A stretch of 64,000 nt of DNA from Thauera sp. 28 (GCF_000310145.2 NZ_AMXA01000017.1:1-64000); one strand, 5' to 3'; counted from the stretch's first letter, positions 35,332 to 44,011 are shown. A program made the numbers and translations. The notes: generated by a model not told the origin, from the sequence alone.

Positions 35332-35670
35332 ATGCCTGATTTCGAAGAACTGCGCGCTTTCCTGCGGGAGGTGCGCATCGCCCATCATATCCGCGGACGA
35401 ATCCGCCTCAAGGTCGAGGCGGCGGCGGTGTCGATCGACTTTCCGCGCGAACGTGCGCAGGTGTTCCAGTCCCTGCTCGACCACATCCCGGGCGTGCGCT
35501 CGGTCCAGGTCAATCTGCTCGCGCGCTCGTGCACCGTGCAGTACGACCCCGCGCTCATCCCCGAACGGGCGTGGAGCGACCTGCTGGACGGCAGGGTGTC
35601 GGATGCCGCAGCAATCCTCGAACGCATTCTGCGCGATACCTACGTGGAGATCGGCAATGCAAAACCATGA
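35332..35670 (+). CDS. HMA_2-type protein of the ferrosome-like cluster
   Basis: 112 aa from ATG 35332. The N-terminal motif HHIRGRIRLKVEA followed by a ferredoxin-like beta-alpha-beta pattern with GVRSVQVNLLARSCTVQYD matches the HMA_2 domain, which keeps the fold of heavy-metal domains but lacks the CxxC metal site. The same RGRxR motif occurs at the start of the ATPase gene in this cluster and in the protein at 43467-43907. It probably binds a partner or membrane rather than metal (inference). It overlaps the next gene by 14 bp and opens the cluster. Confidence 0.6.
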   Translation: MPDFEELRAFLREVRIAHHIRGRIRLKVEAAAVSIDFPRERAQVFQSLLDHIPGVRSVQVNLLARSCTVQYDPALIPERAWSDLLDGRVSDAAAILERILRDTYVEIGNAKP

Positions 35671-36352
35671 CGAACTGATGCTGCGTACGCAGCGGATCGA
35701 TCCGCGCGCGCCGTACCCGGTGGTGCACCAGGCTGTCAGGATCGCGCTCTATGACGAGTATGCGGCCCGCAGCTTCTACGCCCGTGTGATCGAAGCCTTC
35801 GGTGAGCGGCCGCCGTTTGCAAACATCCTGCGCTCGGAAGGGCAACATGTCGCCGCCCTGCTGGGGCTCTGCGAGCGCTTCGGCATTCCGCGTCCGCTCG
35901 ATCCGTTCGCGCAGGAGACGACGGTCGAGCCGACCTGGTTGGCGAATTGCCAGCGCGCCGTCGTCGGCGAGATCGCCAATGTGCAGCTGTATGCCTACCT
36001 GCTCACCCAGGTGGCAGAGCCCGAGGTGCGCCGGGTGTTCCAGAACCTGCAGGCAGCGGCCCTGCATAACCACCTGCCCGCGTTCCGCCAGGCAGTGGCA
36101 GCTGCCTCGGCCCAGGAGAATTACCACGCCGCTCACGGCATCCCGCCACAACAGGCTTATGTGAGCCACGGACCGCTGTCCGACTTTCTCGAGCGCGCCT
36201 TCTCGCAGTTGGGCCCGTATGCCGGCCCCATCGGTGTCTTCAGTCCGCTTCTGCGTCGTGCACACCCCGCCATGCTGGCCGGCATGGTCGCGGGGGGCGC
36301 CGGAGTCTACCTGTTGAAGGACAGGATCGGCCGTCAACGCAAGGAGAACTGA
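35657..36352 (+). CDS. Ferritin-like di-iron protein (DUF2202-like) with C-terminal membrane segment
   Basis: 231 aa from ATG 35657, with GGAG at good spacing. A four-helix ferritin-like pattern carries candidate di-iron ligands Glu34 (YDEYAARSFY), Glu61 and His64 (SEGQH), Glu105 (VGEIANVQLYAYL) and His137 or His139 (LHNHLP). This resembles DUF2202 proteins. Unlike those, it ends with a Gly/Ala-rich hydrophobic segment (about 203-222) and a basic tail, which would anchor it to a membrane. In this cluster it may oxidise or hold iron at a ferrosome membrane; that role is inference. Confidence 0.65.
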   Translation: MQNHDELMLRTQRIDPRAPYPVVHQAVRIALYDEYAARSFYARVIEAFGERPPFANILRSEGQHVAALLGLCERFGIPRPLDPFAQETTVEPTWLANCQRAVVGEIANVQLYAYLLTQVAEPEVRRVFQNLQAAALHNHLPAFRQAVAAASAQENYHAAHGIPPQQAYVSHGPLSDFLERAFSQLGPYAGPIGVFSPLLRRAHPAMLAGMVAGGAGVYLLKDRIGRQRKEN

Positions 36353-36353
36353 C

Positions 36354-36731
36354 ATGTTCCCGCTGTTTCCCTTTGTAGCTGGGGTGCTGACCGGCGCAGT
36401 CGCGCTCCGCCTGATCAAGACCGACAAGACCAAGGCTGGCCTGGAGAAAGCCCAGGACAAGCTGCGCGGCGCGACGGTGTCCAGCCTTGAGGCGATCGAG
36501 AGCGCTTCCGCACGCGTGCGCCAGCGTTTGACGGCCGAGGATGCAGAGGCGTCCGCAACTGCGGAAGCAGTTGCCGATGTCGTTGCGCCTGCCGCCGCCC
36601 CCGAAGCGCCACCGCGCACGCGTGCAGCGCGTGCCGCCAGGCCCGCGGCAGGGCGTGCTCCGAAGACCAGCTCCAAGGCCAAAGCCGCGCCTGGCGGGGA
36701 GCCGGCCGATGATGGAGAGGCCGGGTCATGA
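36354..36731 (+). CDS. Small membrane protein, DUF5132-like, with Ala/Pro-rich tail
   Basis: 125 aa. One N-terminal hydrophobic segment (FPFVAGVLTGAVALRLI) is followed by a helix and an Ala/Pro/Lys-rich, probably disordered tail. AAGGAG lies 7 bp upstream. Short proteins of this type accompany P-type ATPases in ferrosome loci and may help shape or pack the organelle (from memory of that literature; the specific role is inference). Confidence 0.5.
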   Translation: MFPLFPFVAGVLTGAVALRLIKTDKTKAGLEKAQDKLRGATVSSLEAIESASARVRQRLTAEDAEASATAEAVADVVAPAAAPEAPPRTRAARAARPAAGRAPKTSSKAKAAPGGEPADDGEAGS

Positions 36732-37063
36732 GGCCGCTGCCACGCCTCATGCCGGCGCCGACGCCCAGGTTAGGGGGGGCCACCTTCGTGCAGGGCTTCG
36801 TTGCAGGGGCCTGCGTATCGGCTTTCCAGGATCAGGCCTCGCCCCTTTCCAGAACCGAACTCAAGCGCGTGCTCCGCCATGGGCTGCAGGGCGGTACGGC
36901 GCTGACCGCCGGCAGCGCCGCCGCGCACGCCGTACGCCGGCAGGACTACGCGGCGGCGCTGCTCGCCGCGGCTGCGGGTGCTGCCGGCGTACTGATCATC
37001 GAACGAATGCTGCGCGAACGGGTGCAGACCGAACAGGAGAAGAAGGATGTCCAAGAAGCATAA
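36728..37063 (+). CDS. Small hydrophobic protein of the ferrosome-like cluster
   Basis: 111 aa. Two Gly/Ala-rich hydrophobic helices (about 20-35 and 68-90, the second AAALLAAAAGAAGVLIIERM) and a charged C-terminus. The start overlaps the previous stop (ATGA). The small-residue packing resembles glycine-zipper membrane proteins. Family not recognised. Confidence 0.5.
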   Translation: MRPLPRLMPAPTPRLGGATFVQGFVAGACVSAFQDQASPLSRTELKRVLRHGLQGGTALTAGSAAAHAVRRQDYAAALLAAAAGAAGVLIIERMLRERVQTEQEKKDVQEA

Positions 37064-37544
37064 GAAGGCCCACCGCCGCGCCTATGGCGAGATGGCGGGC
37101 GGCCACCCGGGGGCTGCCGGCCCGATGTACCAGGGGCATTACGGCCAATACCCGCAGTACGGCCACAACGGCATGGCGGCTGATCCGGCGATGACGGGCA
37201 TGTACGGAGCGAGTGGCGGGTTTGGGCAGGGCGTGGGCGATGGCCAGGGCGGCCAGGGCCTGTATGACGGTCTGCAGGCGGGCCTGCACGCGGCTGGCCT
37301 GGACAAGGGCCTGCTGCAGGGCATGCCGGCCTTCCTGCGCACGCGCAACACCGAGCAGTTCCTGCTCGGGGCGCTCATCGGCGCGGCCGCGGCCTGGGTG
37401 CTGAGCGACGAGGAACTGCGCGGCAAGATCGTGAAGTCGGCAATCAAGCTCTACGCCGGTGTCGCCGGCGGCTTCGAGGAGATGAAGGAGCAGATGTCCG
37501 ACATCCGCGCCGAGGTCGAGGCGGAGCGCCACGGGGACGCATGA
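37047..37544 (+). CDS. Gly/Tyr/Met-rich protein with YtxH-like membrane segment
   Basis: 165 aa. A basic start (KKHKKAHRRAYGEM) and a Gly/Tyr/Met-rich region (15-85, YQGHYGQYPQYGHNG) precede a hydrophobic segment (FLLGALIGAAAAWVLSDEEL, near 108-127) and an amphipathic helix with VAGGFEEMKEQMSDIRAEVE. The C-terminal half resembles YtxH-like proteins. The His/Tyr/Met richness could suit metal or membrane contact. It overlaps both neighbours. Confidence 0.5.
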   Translation: MSKKHKKAHRRAYGEMAGGHPGAAGPMYQGHYGQYPQYGHNGMAADPAMTGMYGASGGFGQGVGDGQGGQGLYDGLQAGLHAAGLDKGLLQGMPAFLRTRNTEQFLLGALIGAAAAWVLSDEELRGKIVKSAIKLYAGVAGGFEEMKEQMSDIRAEVEAERHGDA

Positions 37545-39679
37545 TGGCCAGTGCCTGGGTGTCTGCGCTCGAGCCCGTGCATGCGACCCGGGGGCGGGTG
37601 CGCTGGCGCTATGCCTTGCGCCCGGGTGCATCGGCCGACGTGCAGGCCCTTGAGCGCGCGGTCCTGGTCGTCGACGGGGTGCGCAAGGTGCGCGTCAATG
37701 CCGCTGCGCGCGCACTGGTCGTGGAGTACGACCACAGGACCACTACGGCCGAACGCGTCGCGATCGAGATCCTGCGCATGGATGCCGTCCGTGCGCGCAG
37801 GGCGGGCGCCGCCAATGGCGAGCCGAGCGCGGCACCGCTGGCGCTGAGCGCGGCGACCTTGCTTGCGACGCGCTCGCTGCAGCCCGGGCTGCAGGCTCCG
37901 GTGGCCCTCGGCACAGCGATCCCGCTGCTGGGCGAGGCGATGGACGATTTCCTCGAAAAGGGGGTGACGTCGCACGTGCTCGAGGCGATGGCGGTGGCGA
38001 TCTCCATTGGCCGGCGCGATTTCCTCGCCGCGAACACCACGTCCTTCCTGCTCGCGCTCGGCGAGTACCTCGAGGCCTCGATCGAGCGCCGCTCGGACGA
38101 ACTGCTCAAGCACCTGCTCAAGCCCGCGGTCGACGAGGTTTGGGTGGAGCGCAACGGAGAGGAAGTCCAGGTCGACGCGGACGAGGTGCGCGTCGGCGAT
38201 ACCGTGATCGTCGCGACCGGCGCCGTGATTCCGGTCGATGGCACGGTGCTCGGCGGCGAGGCCTTGGTCAACGAGGCCACGATGACCGGCGAGAGCGTGC
38301 CGGTGGCGCGTCGCCGTGGCGATGCGGTGCTGTCGGGCACGCTGGTCGAGGAAGGGCGCTTGCGCATCTATGCCGAGAAGGTTGGCGCCCAGGCTGCCGT
38401 CGCGCGCATCGCCGACTTCGTCGAGCAGTCGCTCGCGGTCAAGAGCAAGACCCAGCTCGAGGCCGCGCGCATGGCCGACCGCCTGGTGCCCATGGTGCTG
38501 GGGCTGGCGGGTGCCACCTGGCTGGTGTCGCGTGACTGGCAGCGTGTGGCGGCCGTGCTGCAGGCTGACTATTCCTGCGCGCTCAAGCTGTCCACACCGG
38601 TGGCCTTCAAGGCGGCGATGTATGCCGCCGGCAAGTCTGGGATGCTGGTCAAGGGCGCCAAGGCGCTCGAGCGACTGGCCGAGGCCGACACCTTCGTGTT
38701 CGACAAGACCGGCACCCTGAGCACCGGCAGGCTCGAGGTGACCGACTCGGTGGCCTTCAAGCCCGGCTATTCGCCCGAGGACCTGATCAACCTGGCCGCG
38801 TCGGTCGAGGAGCACTATTTCCACCCGCTCGCGCTGGCGGTGGTCGAGGCCTCGCGGCGGCTGGAGAAGCCACGCCACTTCGACCACAAGGAAGTCGAGT
38901 TCATCGTTGCCCACGGGGTGGCCAGCGTCATTGACGGACGGCGCATCGTGGTCGGCTCGCGCCACTTCGTCGAGGACGACGAGGGCATTCCGGTCGCGGC
39001 CCACCGCGAGGTCATCGACCGTCTCCACGTCGAAGGCAAGACCCTGCTCTACATCGGCTTCGGCGGCGAACTGCTCGGCGTGATTGCACTGCGTGACGGC
39101 CTGCGCAGCAACAGCGCGGCAACCATCCGCCGCTTGCGTCGGCTTGGCGTCAGGCGTGTGCTGATGCTCACCGGCGATCACCCCGAACGCGCACGTGCAA
39201 TGGCGGAAGCACTCGGCCTGGACGCGTTCCATGCCGGGCTGATGCCACAGGACAAGGCCAGCATCCTGCAGGCGCTGGCGGCCGATGGTGCGCGCATCGC
39301 CTTCGTTGGCGATGGCGTCAACGATGCGCCGGCACTCAGCGGTGCGCACGTCGGCATCTCTATGCACAACGGCGCCGATGTGGCGCGGCTGGCGTCGGAC
39401 GTGGCGCTGCTCGAGGACGACATCGCCCGTGTGGCGGATGCCCGTGCGCTCGCGCTGGCGACGCGGCGCCTCATCGACAGCAACTTCAAGCTCACGGTTG
39501 GCCTCAACACCACGATCCTGTCGGCGGCTGCGTTCGGCTGGCTGACGCCGGTGGCCGCTTCGGCCCTGCACAACGGCACGACGATCGCCATCCTGCTGCG
39601 TGCGCTCGCTGGCGCCGGCCTGCCGCGCGGACCGAGCGTACGGAACGAAAGCGCCGCACAAGGGGGCGTAGCCGCATGA
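37541..39679 (+). CDS. P1B-type ATPase, ferrosome FezB-like
   Basis: 712 aa. An HMA_2-like N-terminus (HATRGRVRWRYALR) is followed by membrane helices, the actuator motif TGES near 247, an unusual transport motif SCALKLSTP near 345 where most P1B pumps have CPC, the phosphorylation motif DKTGT near 387, HP in HYFHPLAL and GDGVND near 590. All catalytic residues are intact. The Ser-Cys-Ala-x-Lys motif and the small-protein neighbours match what I recall for P1B-6 ATPases (FezB), which load iron into ferrosomes. The next genes are feoAAB. Alternative: a CtpC-like Mn/Fe exporter. Confidence 0.7.
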   Translation: MMASAWVSALEPVHATRGRVRWRYALRPGASADVQALERAVLVVDGVRKVRVNAAARALVVEYDHRTTTAERVAIEILRMDAVRARRAGAANGEPSAAPLALSAATLLATRSLQPGLQAPVALGTAIPLLGEAMDDFLEKGVTSHVLEAMAVAISIGRRDFLAANTTSFLLALGEYLEASIERRSDELLKHLLKPAVDEVWVERNGEEVQVDADEVRVGDTVIVATGAVIPVDGTVLGGEALVNEATMTGESVPVARRRGDAVLSGTLVEEGRLRIYAEKVGAQAAVARIADFVEQSLAVKSKTQLEAARMADRLVPMVLGLAGATWLVSRDWQRVAAVLQADYSCALKLSTPVAFKAAMYAAGKSGMLVKGAKALERLAEADTFVFDKTGTLSTGRLEVTDSVAFKPGYSPEDLINLAASVEEHYFHPLALAVVEASRRLEKPRHFDHKEVEFIVAHGVASVIDGRRIVVGSRHFVEDDEGIPVAAHREVIDRLHVEGKTLLYIGFGGELLGVIALRDGLRSNSAATIRRLRRLGVRRVLMLTGDHPERARAMAEALGLDAFHAGLMPQDKASILQALAADGARIAFVGDGVNDAPALSGAHVGISMHNGADVARLASDVALLEDDIARVADARALALATRRLIDSNFKLTVGLNTTILSAAAFGWLTPVAASALHNGTTIAILLRALAGAGLPRGPSVRNESAAQGGVAA

Positions 39680-39927
39680 GCCACCCAGACCGTTCCAGTG
39701 CCTTCCCCCTGGCGATGGCAGCCGAGGGTGAGGCCGTTTGCGTGGTTGCCATCCTGGGCGGTTCGGCCATGGCCTTGCGCGTGGCCGAGATCGGCCTGAA
39801 TGTCGGCAGTGAGCTCGTCGTCCGCCAGCGCCAGGGGGGTGGCCTGGTGGTGGGGCGCGGCGAGACGCGCTTTGCCCTGGGCGCCGGCATGGCCCACAAG
39901 ATCCTGGTGGCGCGTGCCGGAGCCTGA
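39676..39927 (+). CDS. FeoA-like SH3-fold protein
   Basis: 83 aa FeoA fold: RVAEIGLNVGSELVVRQRQG and a final strand with FALGAGMAHKILV. The start overlaps the ATPase stop (ATGA, 39676-39679), which ties the Feo genes to the ferrosome-like cluster. It is more divergent than the second FeoA. Confidence 0.75.
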   Translation: MSHPDRSSAFPLAMAAEGEAVCVVAILGGSAMALRVAEIGLNVGSELVVRQRQGGGLVVGRGETRFALGAGMAHKILVARAGA

Positions 39928-39993
39928 GCCGCGCGTCCCTTCACATGCTGCGGGTGCGTGCTGCACGCGCGGTCAACAGCTGGAGTCGTTGTG

Positions 39994-40221
39994 ATGATGC
40001 TGAAGCAACTCGAGGTCGGAGACCGCGCAAAGGTCAGTGGTTTTGCCGAGGCGGGCGGGGCCTATCGCCGCAAACTGTTGTCGATGGGGCTCACGCCTGG
40101 GGCCGAGTTGCAGGTCGTACGCGTCGCTCCCATGGGCGACCCGGTCGAGATCCGCGTGCGCGGCTTCGCGCTCACGCTGCGCAAGGGCGAGGCCGACGCC
40201 CTGACAGTCGAGAAACTCTGA
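39994..40221 (+). CDS. feoA: Ferrous iron transport protein A
   Basis: 75 aa from ATG 39994, with GGAG 8 bp upstream. KLLSMGLTPGAELQVVRVAP and VEIRVRGFALTLRKGEADAL are classic FeoA. It binds FeoB and modulates Fe(II) uptake. It lies 13 bp before feoB. Confidence 0.85.
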   Translation: MMLKQLEVGDRAKVSGFAEAGGAYRRKLLSMGLTPGAELQVVRVAPMGDPVEIRVRGFALTLRKGEADALTVEKL

Positions 40222-40234
40222 TTCAGGTGCTGCA

Positions 40235-42562
40235 ATGAACCACGAACACACCATTGCCCTTGTAGGCAATCCCAACTGCGGCAAGACGACCCTGTTCAAC
40301 GCCCTTACCGGCTCGCGCCAGCGTGTCGGCAACTGGCCCGGCGTCACTGTCGAGAAGAAGTGCGGCGAGTACCGGCATGATGGGCGGCACTTCGAAGTCG
40401 TGGATCTTCCCGGAACCTATTCGCTCGACGTGGTCGATCGCGAGGTGTCGCTCGATGAGAGCGTGGCGCGCGACTTCGTCCATGGCAACGAGGCCGGGCT
40501 GGTCGTCAATATCGTCGATGCCGCGAACCTCGAGCGCAACCTCTACCTGACGAGCCAGCTCGTCGAGATGCGCGTGCCCCTGCTGGTCGTGCTCAACATG
40601 GTGGACGTGGCCGAAGCCAAGGGCCTGCGCATCGATGCCGATGAGCTGTCGCGTCGGCTCGGTTGCCCGGTGATCCCGGTGGTGGCCTCCGAAGGCCGCG
40701 GCGTGGATGCGCTGAAGTCAGCGATCCGCAGCGCTGTCCAGGTGCGCCAGCCGGCGAGCGCCACGGTTGATTATCAGCCGGCGCTGGAGCGCGCGATCGA
40801 GACGCTCGTTCCCTTGCTCGGCGAGCCGGCCCGGGCTGCCGGAACGTCTGCGCGCTGGCTTGCGGTCCGCGTGCTCGAGGGCGACGACCTGGCACGCCGC
40901 GCAGCGGGGCCGGCGGTCGCTGCCGAAGCGGAGCGGCTGGGGGCTGGGCTTGACGACGATCTCGACATCATGGTGGCCGATGCGCGCTATGGGCTCGCCA
41001 ACCGCATCGCCGCGGCGGCGGTCACCGTCAGCGGCCGTGTTGGGCGCGATCTCACCGACCGCATCGACCGCGTGGTGCTCAACCGCGTCCTCGGGGTGCC
41101 GATCTTCCTGCTGATGATGTACCTGATGTTCCTCTTCACCATCAGCATCGGCGGCGCCTTCATCGACTTCTTCGACCAGTTTACCGGTGCCTTGCTGGTC
41201 GATGGCTTTGCCGAACTGCTGTCCGGCCTCGGTTCGCCCGAGTGGCTCACCGTCCTGCTCGCGCAGGGCATCGGTGGTGGCATTCAGGTGGTCGCCACCT
41301 TCATCCCGATCATCGGCTTCCTGTTCCTGTTCCTGTCGGTGCTCGAGGACTCGGGCTACATGGCGCGCGCAGCCTTCGTGATGGACCGCTTCATGCGTTG
41401 GGTGGGGCTGCCCGGCAAGTCCTTCGTGCCGCTCATCGTCGGCTTTGGCTGCAACGTGCCGGCGATCATGGCCACGCGTACGCTCGAGCACCGCCGCGAC
41501 CGCCTGATGACGATTGCCATGGCGCCCTTCATGTCCTGCGGCGCGCGTCTGCCGGTGTATGTGCTGTTCGCGGCCGCCTTCTTTCCGAGCGGCGCACAGA
41601 ACGTGGTGTTCGGGCTCTACCTGATCGGCATCGCAGTGGCGGTGCTGACCGGGCTGGTGTTGCGCAACACCCTGCTCAAGGGCGAGCCGACGCCCTTCAT
41701 CATGGAACTGCCGCCCTACCACCTGCCCACCGTGCGCGGCGTGCTGCGCCACGCCTGGGAGCGCCTGATGGCCTTCATCGTGCGCGCCGGCCGGGTGATC
41801 GTGCCGATGGTGCTGGTGCTGAATGTGCTCAACTCGGTTGGCACCGATGGCAGCTACGGCAACGAGGACAGCGATGCCTCCGTGCTTGCCGCGGTGGGGC
41901 GGAGCATCACGCCGGCTTTTGCGCCGATGGGGCTGACCGAGGAGAACTGGCCGGCTGCTGTCGGGATCTTCACTGGCGTACTTGCCAAGGAGGCGGTCGT
42001 CGGCACGCTCGACGCCGCCTACTCCGCGCTCGCCGCCAAGGACGCGGGTGAAGAGGGCAGCGAAGAGACCCCCTTCGACCTCGTCGAAAGCGTCGCCGCC
42101 GCCTTCGCCACCATCCCGGCGAACCTGGCCGATGCGTTTGGCGCCTGGGCCGACCCGATCGGCCTGGACGTTGGCGACCTCAGCGACCAGGCTGCGGTGG
42201 CCGAGGAGCAGGCAGTGTCGACCGGCACCTTCGGCGCGATGGCCGCACGCTTCGACGGCGCGGCGGGGGCCTTCGCCTACCTGTTGTTCATCCTGCTCTA
42301 TGCGCCATGCACGGCTGCGATCGCGGCGATCTATCAGGAGTCGGGTGCGCGCTGGGCGGTGTTCGTCACCGCATGGACGACGGCGATGGGCTACGGCGTG
42401 GCCACGGTGTACTACCAGGCCGCCACCTGGGCGCAGCATCCGGGTGCATCGCTGGCCTGGATCGCCGGTGTTACCGTGTCCATGGGGCTGGTGCTGTGGG
42501 CGCTGCGGCGTCACGGCGCACGCGAGGCAGGCGCCAGCATGCCCCTGCCGCAGCAGGTCTGA
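40235..42562 (+). CDS. feoB: Ferrous iron transporter B
   Basis: 775 aa. An N-terminal G domain with G1 GNPNCGKTT, G3 DLPGTYSLD and G4 NMVD, then the membrane core with paired gate motifs including YMARAAFVMDRFM, GFGCNVPAIMATR and MSCGARLPVYVL. It has a normal FeoB length and carries Fe(II) across the inner membrane, mainly under anoxia. The order feoA-feoA-feoB-feoC is unbroken. Confidence 0.95.
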   Translation: MNHEHTIALVGNPNCGKTTLFNALTGSRQRVGNWPGVTVEKKCGEYRHDGRHFEVVDLPGTYSLDVVDREVSLDESVARDFVHGNEAGLVVNIVDAANLERNLYLTSQLVEMRVPLLVVLNMVDVAEAKGLRIDADELSRRLGCPVIPVVASEGRGVDALKSAIRSAVQVRQPASATVDYQPALERAIETLVPLLGEPARAAGTSARWLAVRVLEGDDLARRAAGPAVAAEAERLGAGLDDDLDIMVADARYGLANRIAAAAVTVSGRVGRDLTDRIDRVVLNRVLGVPIFLLMMYLMFLFTISIGGAFIDFFDQFTGALLVDGFAELLSGLGSPEWLTVLLAQGIGGGIQVVATFIPIIGFLFLFLSVLEDSGYMARAAFVMDRFMRWVGLPGKSFVPLIVGFGCNVPAIMATRTLEHRRDRLMTIAMAPFMSCGARLPVYVLFAAAFFPSGAQNVVFGLYLIGIAVAVLTGLVLRNTLLKGEPTPFIMELPPYHLPTVRGVLRHAWERLMAFIVRAGRVIVPMVLVLNVLNSVGTDGSYGNEDSDASVLAAVGRSITPAFAPMGLTEENWPAAVGIFTGVLAKEAVVGTLDAAYSALAAKDAGEEGSEETPFDLVESVAAAFATIPANLADAFGAWADPIGLDVGDLSDQAAVAEEQAVSTGTFGAMAARFDGAAGAFAYLLFILLYAPCTAAIAAIYQESGARWAVFVTAWTTAMGYGVATVYYQAATWAQHPGASLAWIAGVTVSMGLVLWALRRHGAREAGASMPLPQQV

Positions 42563-42571
42563 GGGGGAGCG

Positions 42572-42853
42572 ATGATCTTGTCACGCCTGCGCAACTACCT
42601 GCGGGAGCGCCGCCGCGCCAGCGTTGCCGACATGGCCAACGGCTTGGGCAGCACGCCGGCTGCGCTCGAACCCATGCTCGCCACGCTCGAACGCAAGGGC
42701 AGGGTGCGACGCCTGGCCGCCGCATCGGCTTGCGGTACCACCTGCTGCAAGTGCGATCCGGCAACGGTCGCCGTCTACGAGTGGGCGGGCGATGAACGGG
42801 CGGGCGATGAGCGGGCCGCAGGCAAGGGGGCCGGCGGCGACGCCACGGTGTGA
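42572..42853 (+). CDS. feoC: FeoC-like winged-helix protein with Cys cluster
   Basis: 93 aa. A winged-helix start (LRNYLRERRRASVADMANGL) is followed by a Cys group CGTTCCKC near 53-60, as in FeoC proteins that bind an oxygen-sensitive Fe-S cluster and guard or regulate FeoB. The C-terminus is a low-complexity acidic tail that is not part of the family. Confidence 0.75.
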   Translation: MILSRLRNYLRERRRASVADMANGLGSTPAALEPMLATLERKGRVRRLAAASACGTTCCKCDPATVAVYEWAGDERAGDERAAGKGAGGDATV

Positions 42854-43431
42854 GCGCAGACGGAGGCAGTGTGGTGGCGGGCGTGCTCGTCGTGATCGGT
42901 ATCCACCGCGAGGAGCTTGCCTTCGGTCGCGAGGTGCTCGATGGCTTCGATCCAGGCGAGATCGACGTGCTTGAGGTTCCCGACGGCTTGTCCGGCCGTC
43001 GGCCCCTGCCCGACGAGTGCTTCCGCAACCGCGTCGTGCACCGCGCACTCTACCTTCAGCTCCTGTCGCAACTCGGCCCCGCTCACCGGCTGCTGCTTGA
43101 CCTCCATGCCGGATATGACGATACGGGGCCAAGCGCAGACCTGTTGTGCGCGAGTCCGCGCCTGCGAGCCTGTCTCATGCACGCGCTCGAGTCGCCCGCT
43201 ACGCTTGCGGCGGGCGAAGCACTGCCCTCGCTGCGCGAGCAGGTGCGTATCGTTGCGCTCGACGCGGGCCAGCCCTTGCATGCGCGCACCGTCATCCCGG
43301 AGGCGGTCTGGAACAACCCCCGTTTTGCCTACCTGGGCGTCGAGGTCTACCTGCCGGATGATGCTGCCCGCCGCGCTTCAGCTGTCCTGCTGGCGCGCCG
43401 GATCATCCACTTGGCCGGGTGCTGCGCCTGA
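42850..43431 (+). CDS. Unknown protein at the end of the feo operon
   Basis: 193 aa, GTG start overlapping the feoC stop (GTGA). It has a Rossmann-like alternation: VLVVIGIHREELAFG, NRVVHRALYLQLL, HRLLLDLHAGYDD and a C-terminal YLGVEVYLPDDAARRA. The HREE and DLHAG motifs faintly recall M14/AstE-type amidohydrolases (HxxE and a later His), but a full active site is not evident. I do not recognise the family. Coupling to feoC suggests an iron-related role. Confidence 0.5.
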   Translation: MSADGGSVVAGVLVVIGIHREELAFGREVLDGFDPGEIDVLEVPDGLSGRRPLPDECFRNRVVHRALYLQLLSQLGPAHRLLLDLHAGYDDTGPSADLLCASPRLRACLMHALESPATLAAGEALPSLREQVRIVALDAGQPLHARTVIPEAVWNNPRFAYLGVEVYLPDDAARRASAVLLARRIIHLAGCCA

Positions 43432-43466
43432 GACACGGCTGCTGCCTGATCGCCGCGGGAAGGCGG

Positions 43467-43907
43467 TCAGCGCAGCAAGGCCTTGCGGTGCAGCCCGATG
43501 TGCACGCCGAGACAGGCTACGAACACGCCGCCACTGAGCGCGTGCCAGCGCTTGTTGCCGGTGGCCGCGAGCGCAAGCGATGCCCCCAGGCTGCCCAGCA
43601 TGCCGACCTTGGCGATGCGGTTCGCATGCCTGCGCAGGCTGCGGCGGCCCGGGCTGCGCGGTGCGGCGAGCACGGCGTCGACCAGTGCATCGACGCGGCG
43701 CTCGAGCTCGACGGCCTCGATCCGGTCGCCATCGTATCGGATCACCACGCTACCAGCGCTTGCGTTCGCCTCGATCTCCCGGATGCCGTCGATCTGATGT
43801 AGCTGCGCTTCGAACTGTGCGATCCGGTCGCGGTCGCGAAGGGCCAGGTCCCGGATTCGCAGCCGACCGGGTGAGCTTGATGCAATGCGCGTTTTCCGTG
43901 GGTTCAT
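43467..43907 (-). CDS. HMA_2-type protein with membrane hairpin
   Basis: 146 aa from ATG 43907. SSSPGRLRIRDLALRD and GIREIEANASAGSVVIRYDG give the HMA_2 domain; a C-terminal part (about 95-146) has two hydrophobic stretches (VGMLGSLGASLALAATG and GGVFVACLGVHIGLH). It is convergent with the feo operon and divergent from the haem receptor gene. This is the second free-standing protein here with the PGRxR/RGRxR-type motif, so it likely belongs to the ferrosome-like set. Confidence 0.6.
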   Translation of the reverse strand: MNPRKTRIASSSPGRLRIRDLALRDRDRIAQFEAQLHQIDGIREIEANASAGSVVIRYDGDRIEAVELERRVDALVDAVLAAPRSPGRRSLRRHANRIAKVGMLGSLGASLALAATGNKRWHALSGGVFVACLGVHIGLHRKALLR

Positions 43908-43960
43908 ACCGATGTGTTCCTGATTGCGGGGCCGGCTTTCATTTCGAGGCAAAGCCGGCG

Positions 43961-43989
43961 TATAATAATTACAAATAGAAATCATTCTT
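43961..43989. promoter_or_regulatory. Two overlapping Fur-box-like 19-mers
   Basis: Positions 43961-43979 and 43971-43989 each match the 19-bp Fur consensus (GATAATGATAATCATTATC) at 11 positions, including ATAAT and AATCATT cores. They lie between the divergent HMA_2 gene and the haem receptor gene and overlap TATAAT (plus) and TGTAAT (minus) -10-like hexamers. Confidence 0.5.
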
Positions 43990-43997
43990 ACTTAGAT

Positions 43998-44011
43998 TTG
44001 ATCTAGCTCAA
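43998..44011. promoter_or_regulatory. FNR-box-like site in the divergent haem/iron region
   Basis: TTGATCTAGCTCAA matches TTGAT-N4-ATCAA at 9 of 10 positions. For the minus-strand gene at 43907 it would sit about 42 bp before a start near 43962, with TGTAAT (43973-43968) as -10, a class II spacing. Its place relative to the plus-strand receptor promoter is less clear. Confidence 0.5.
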
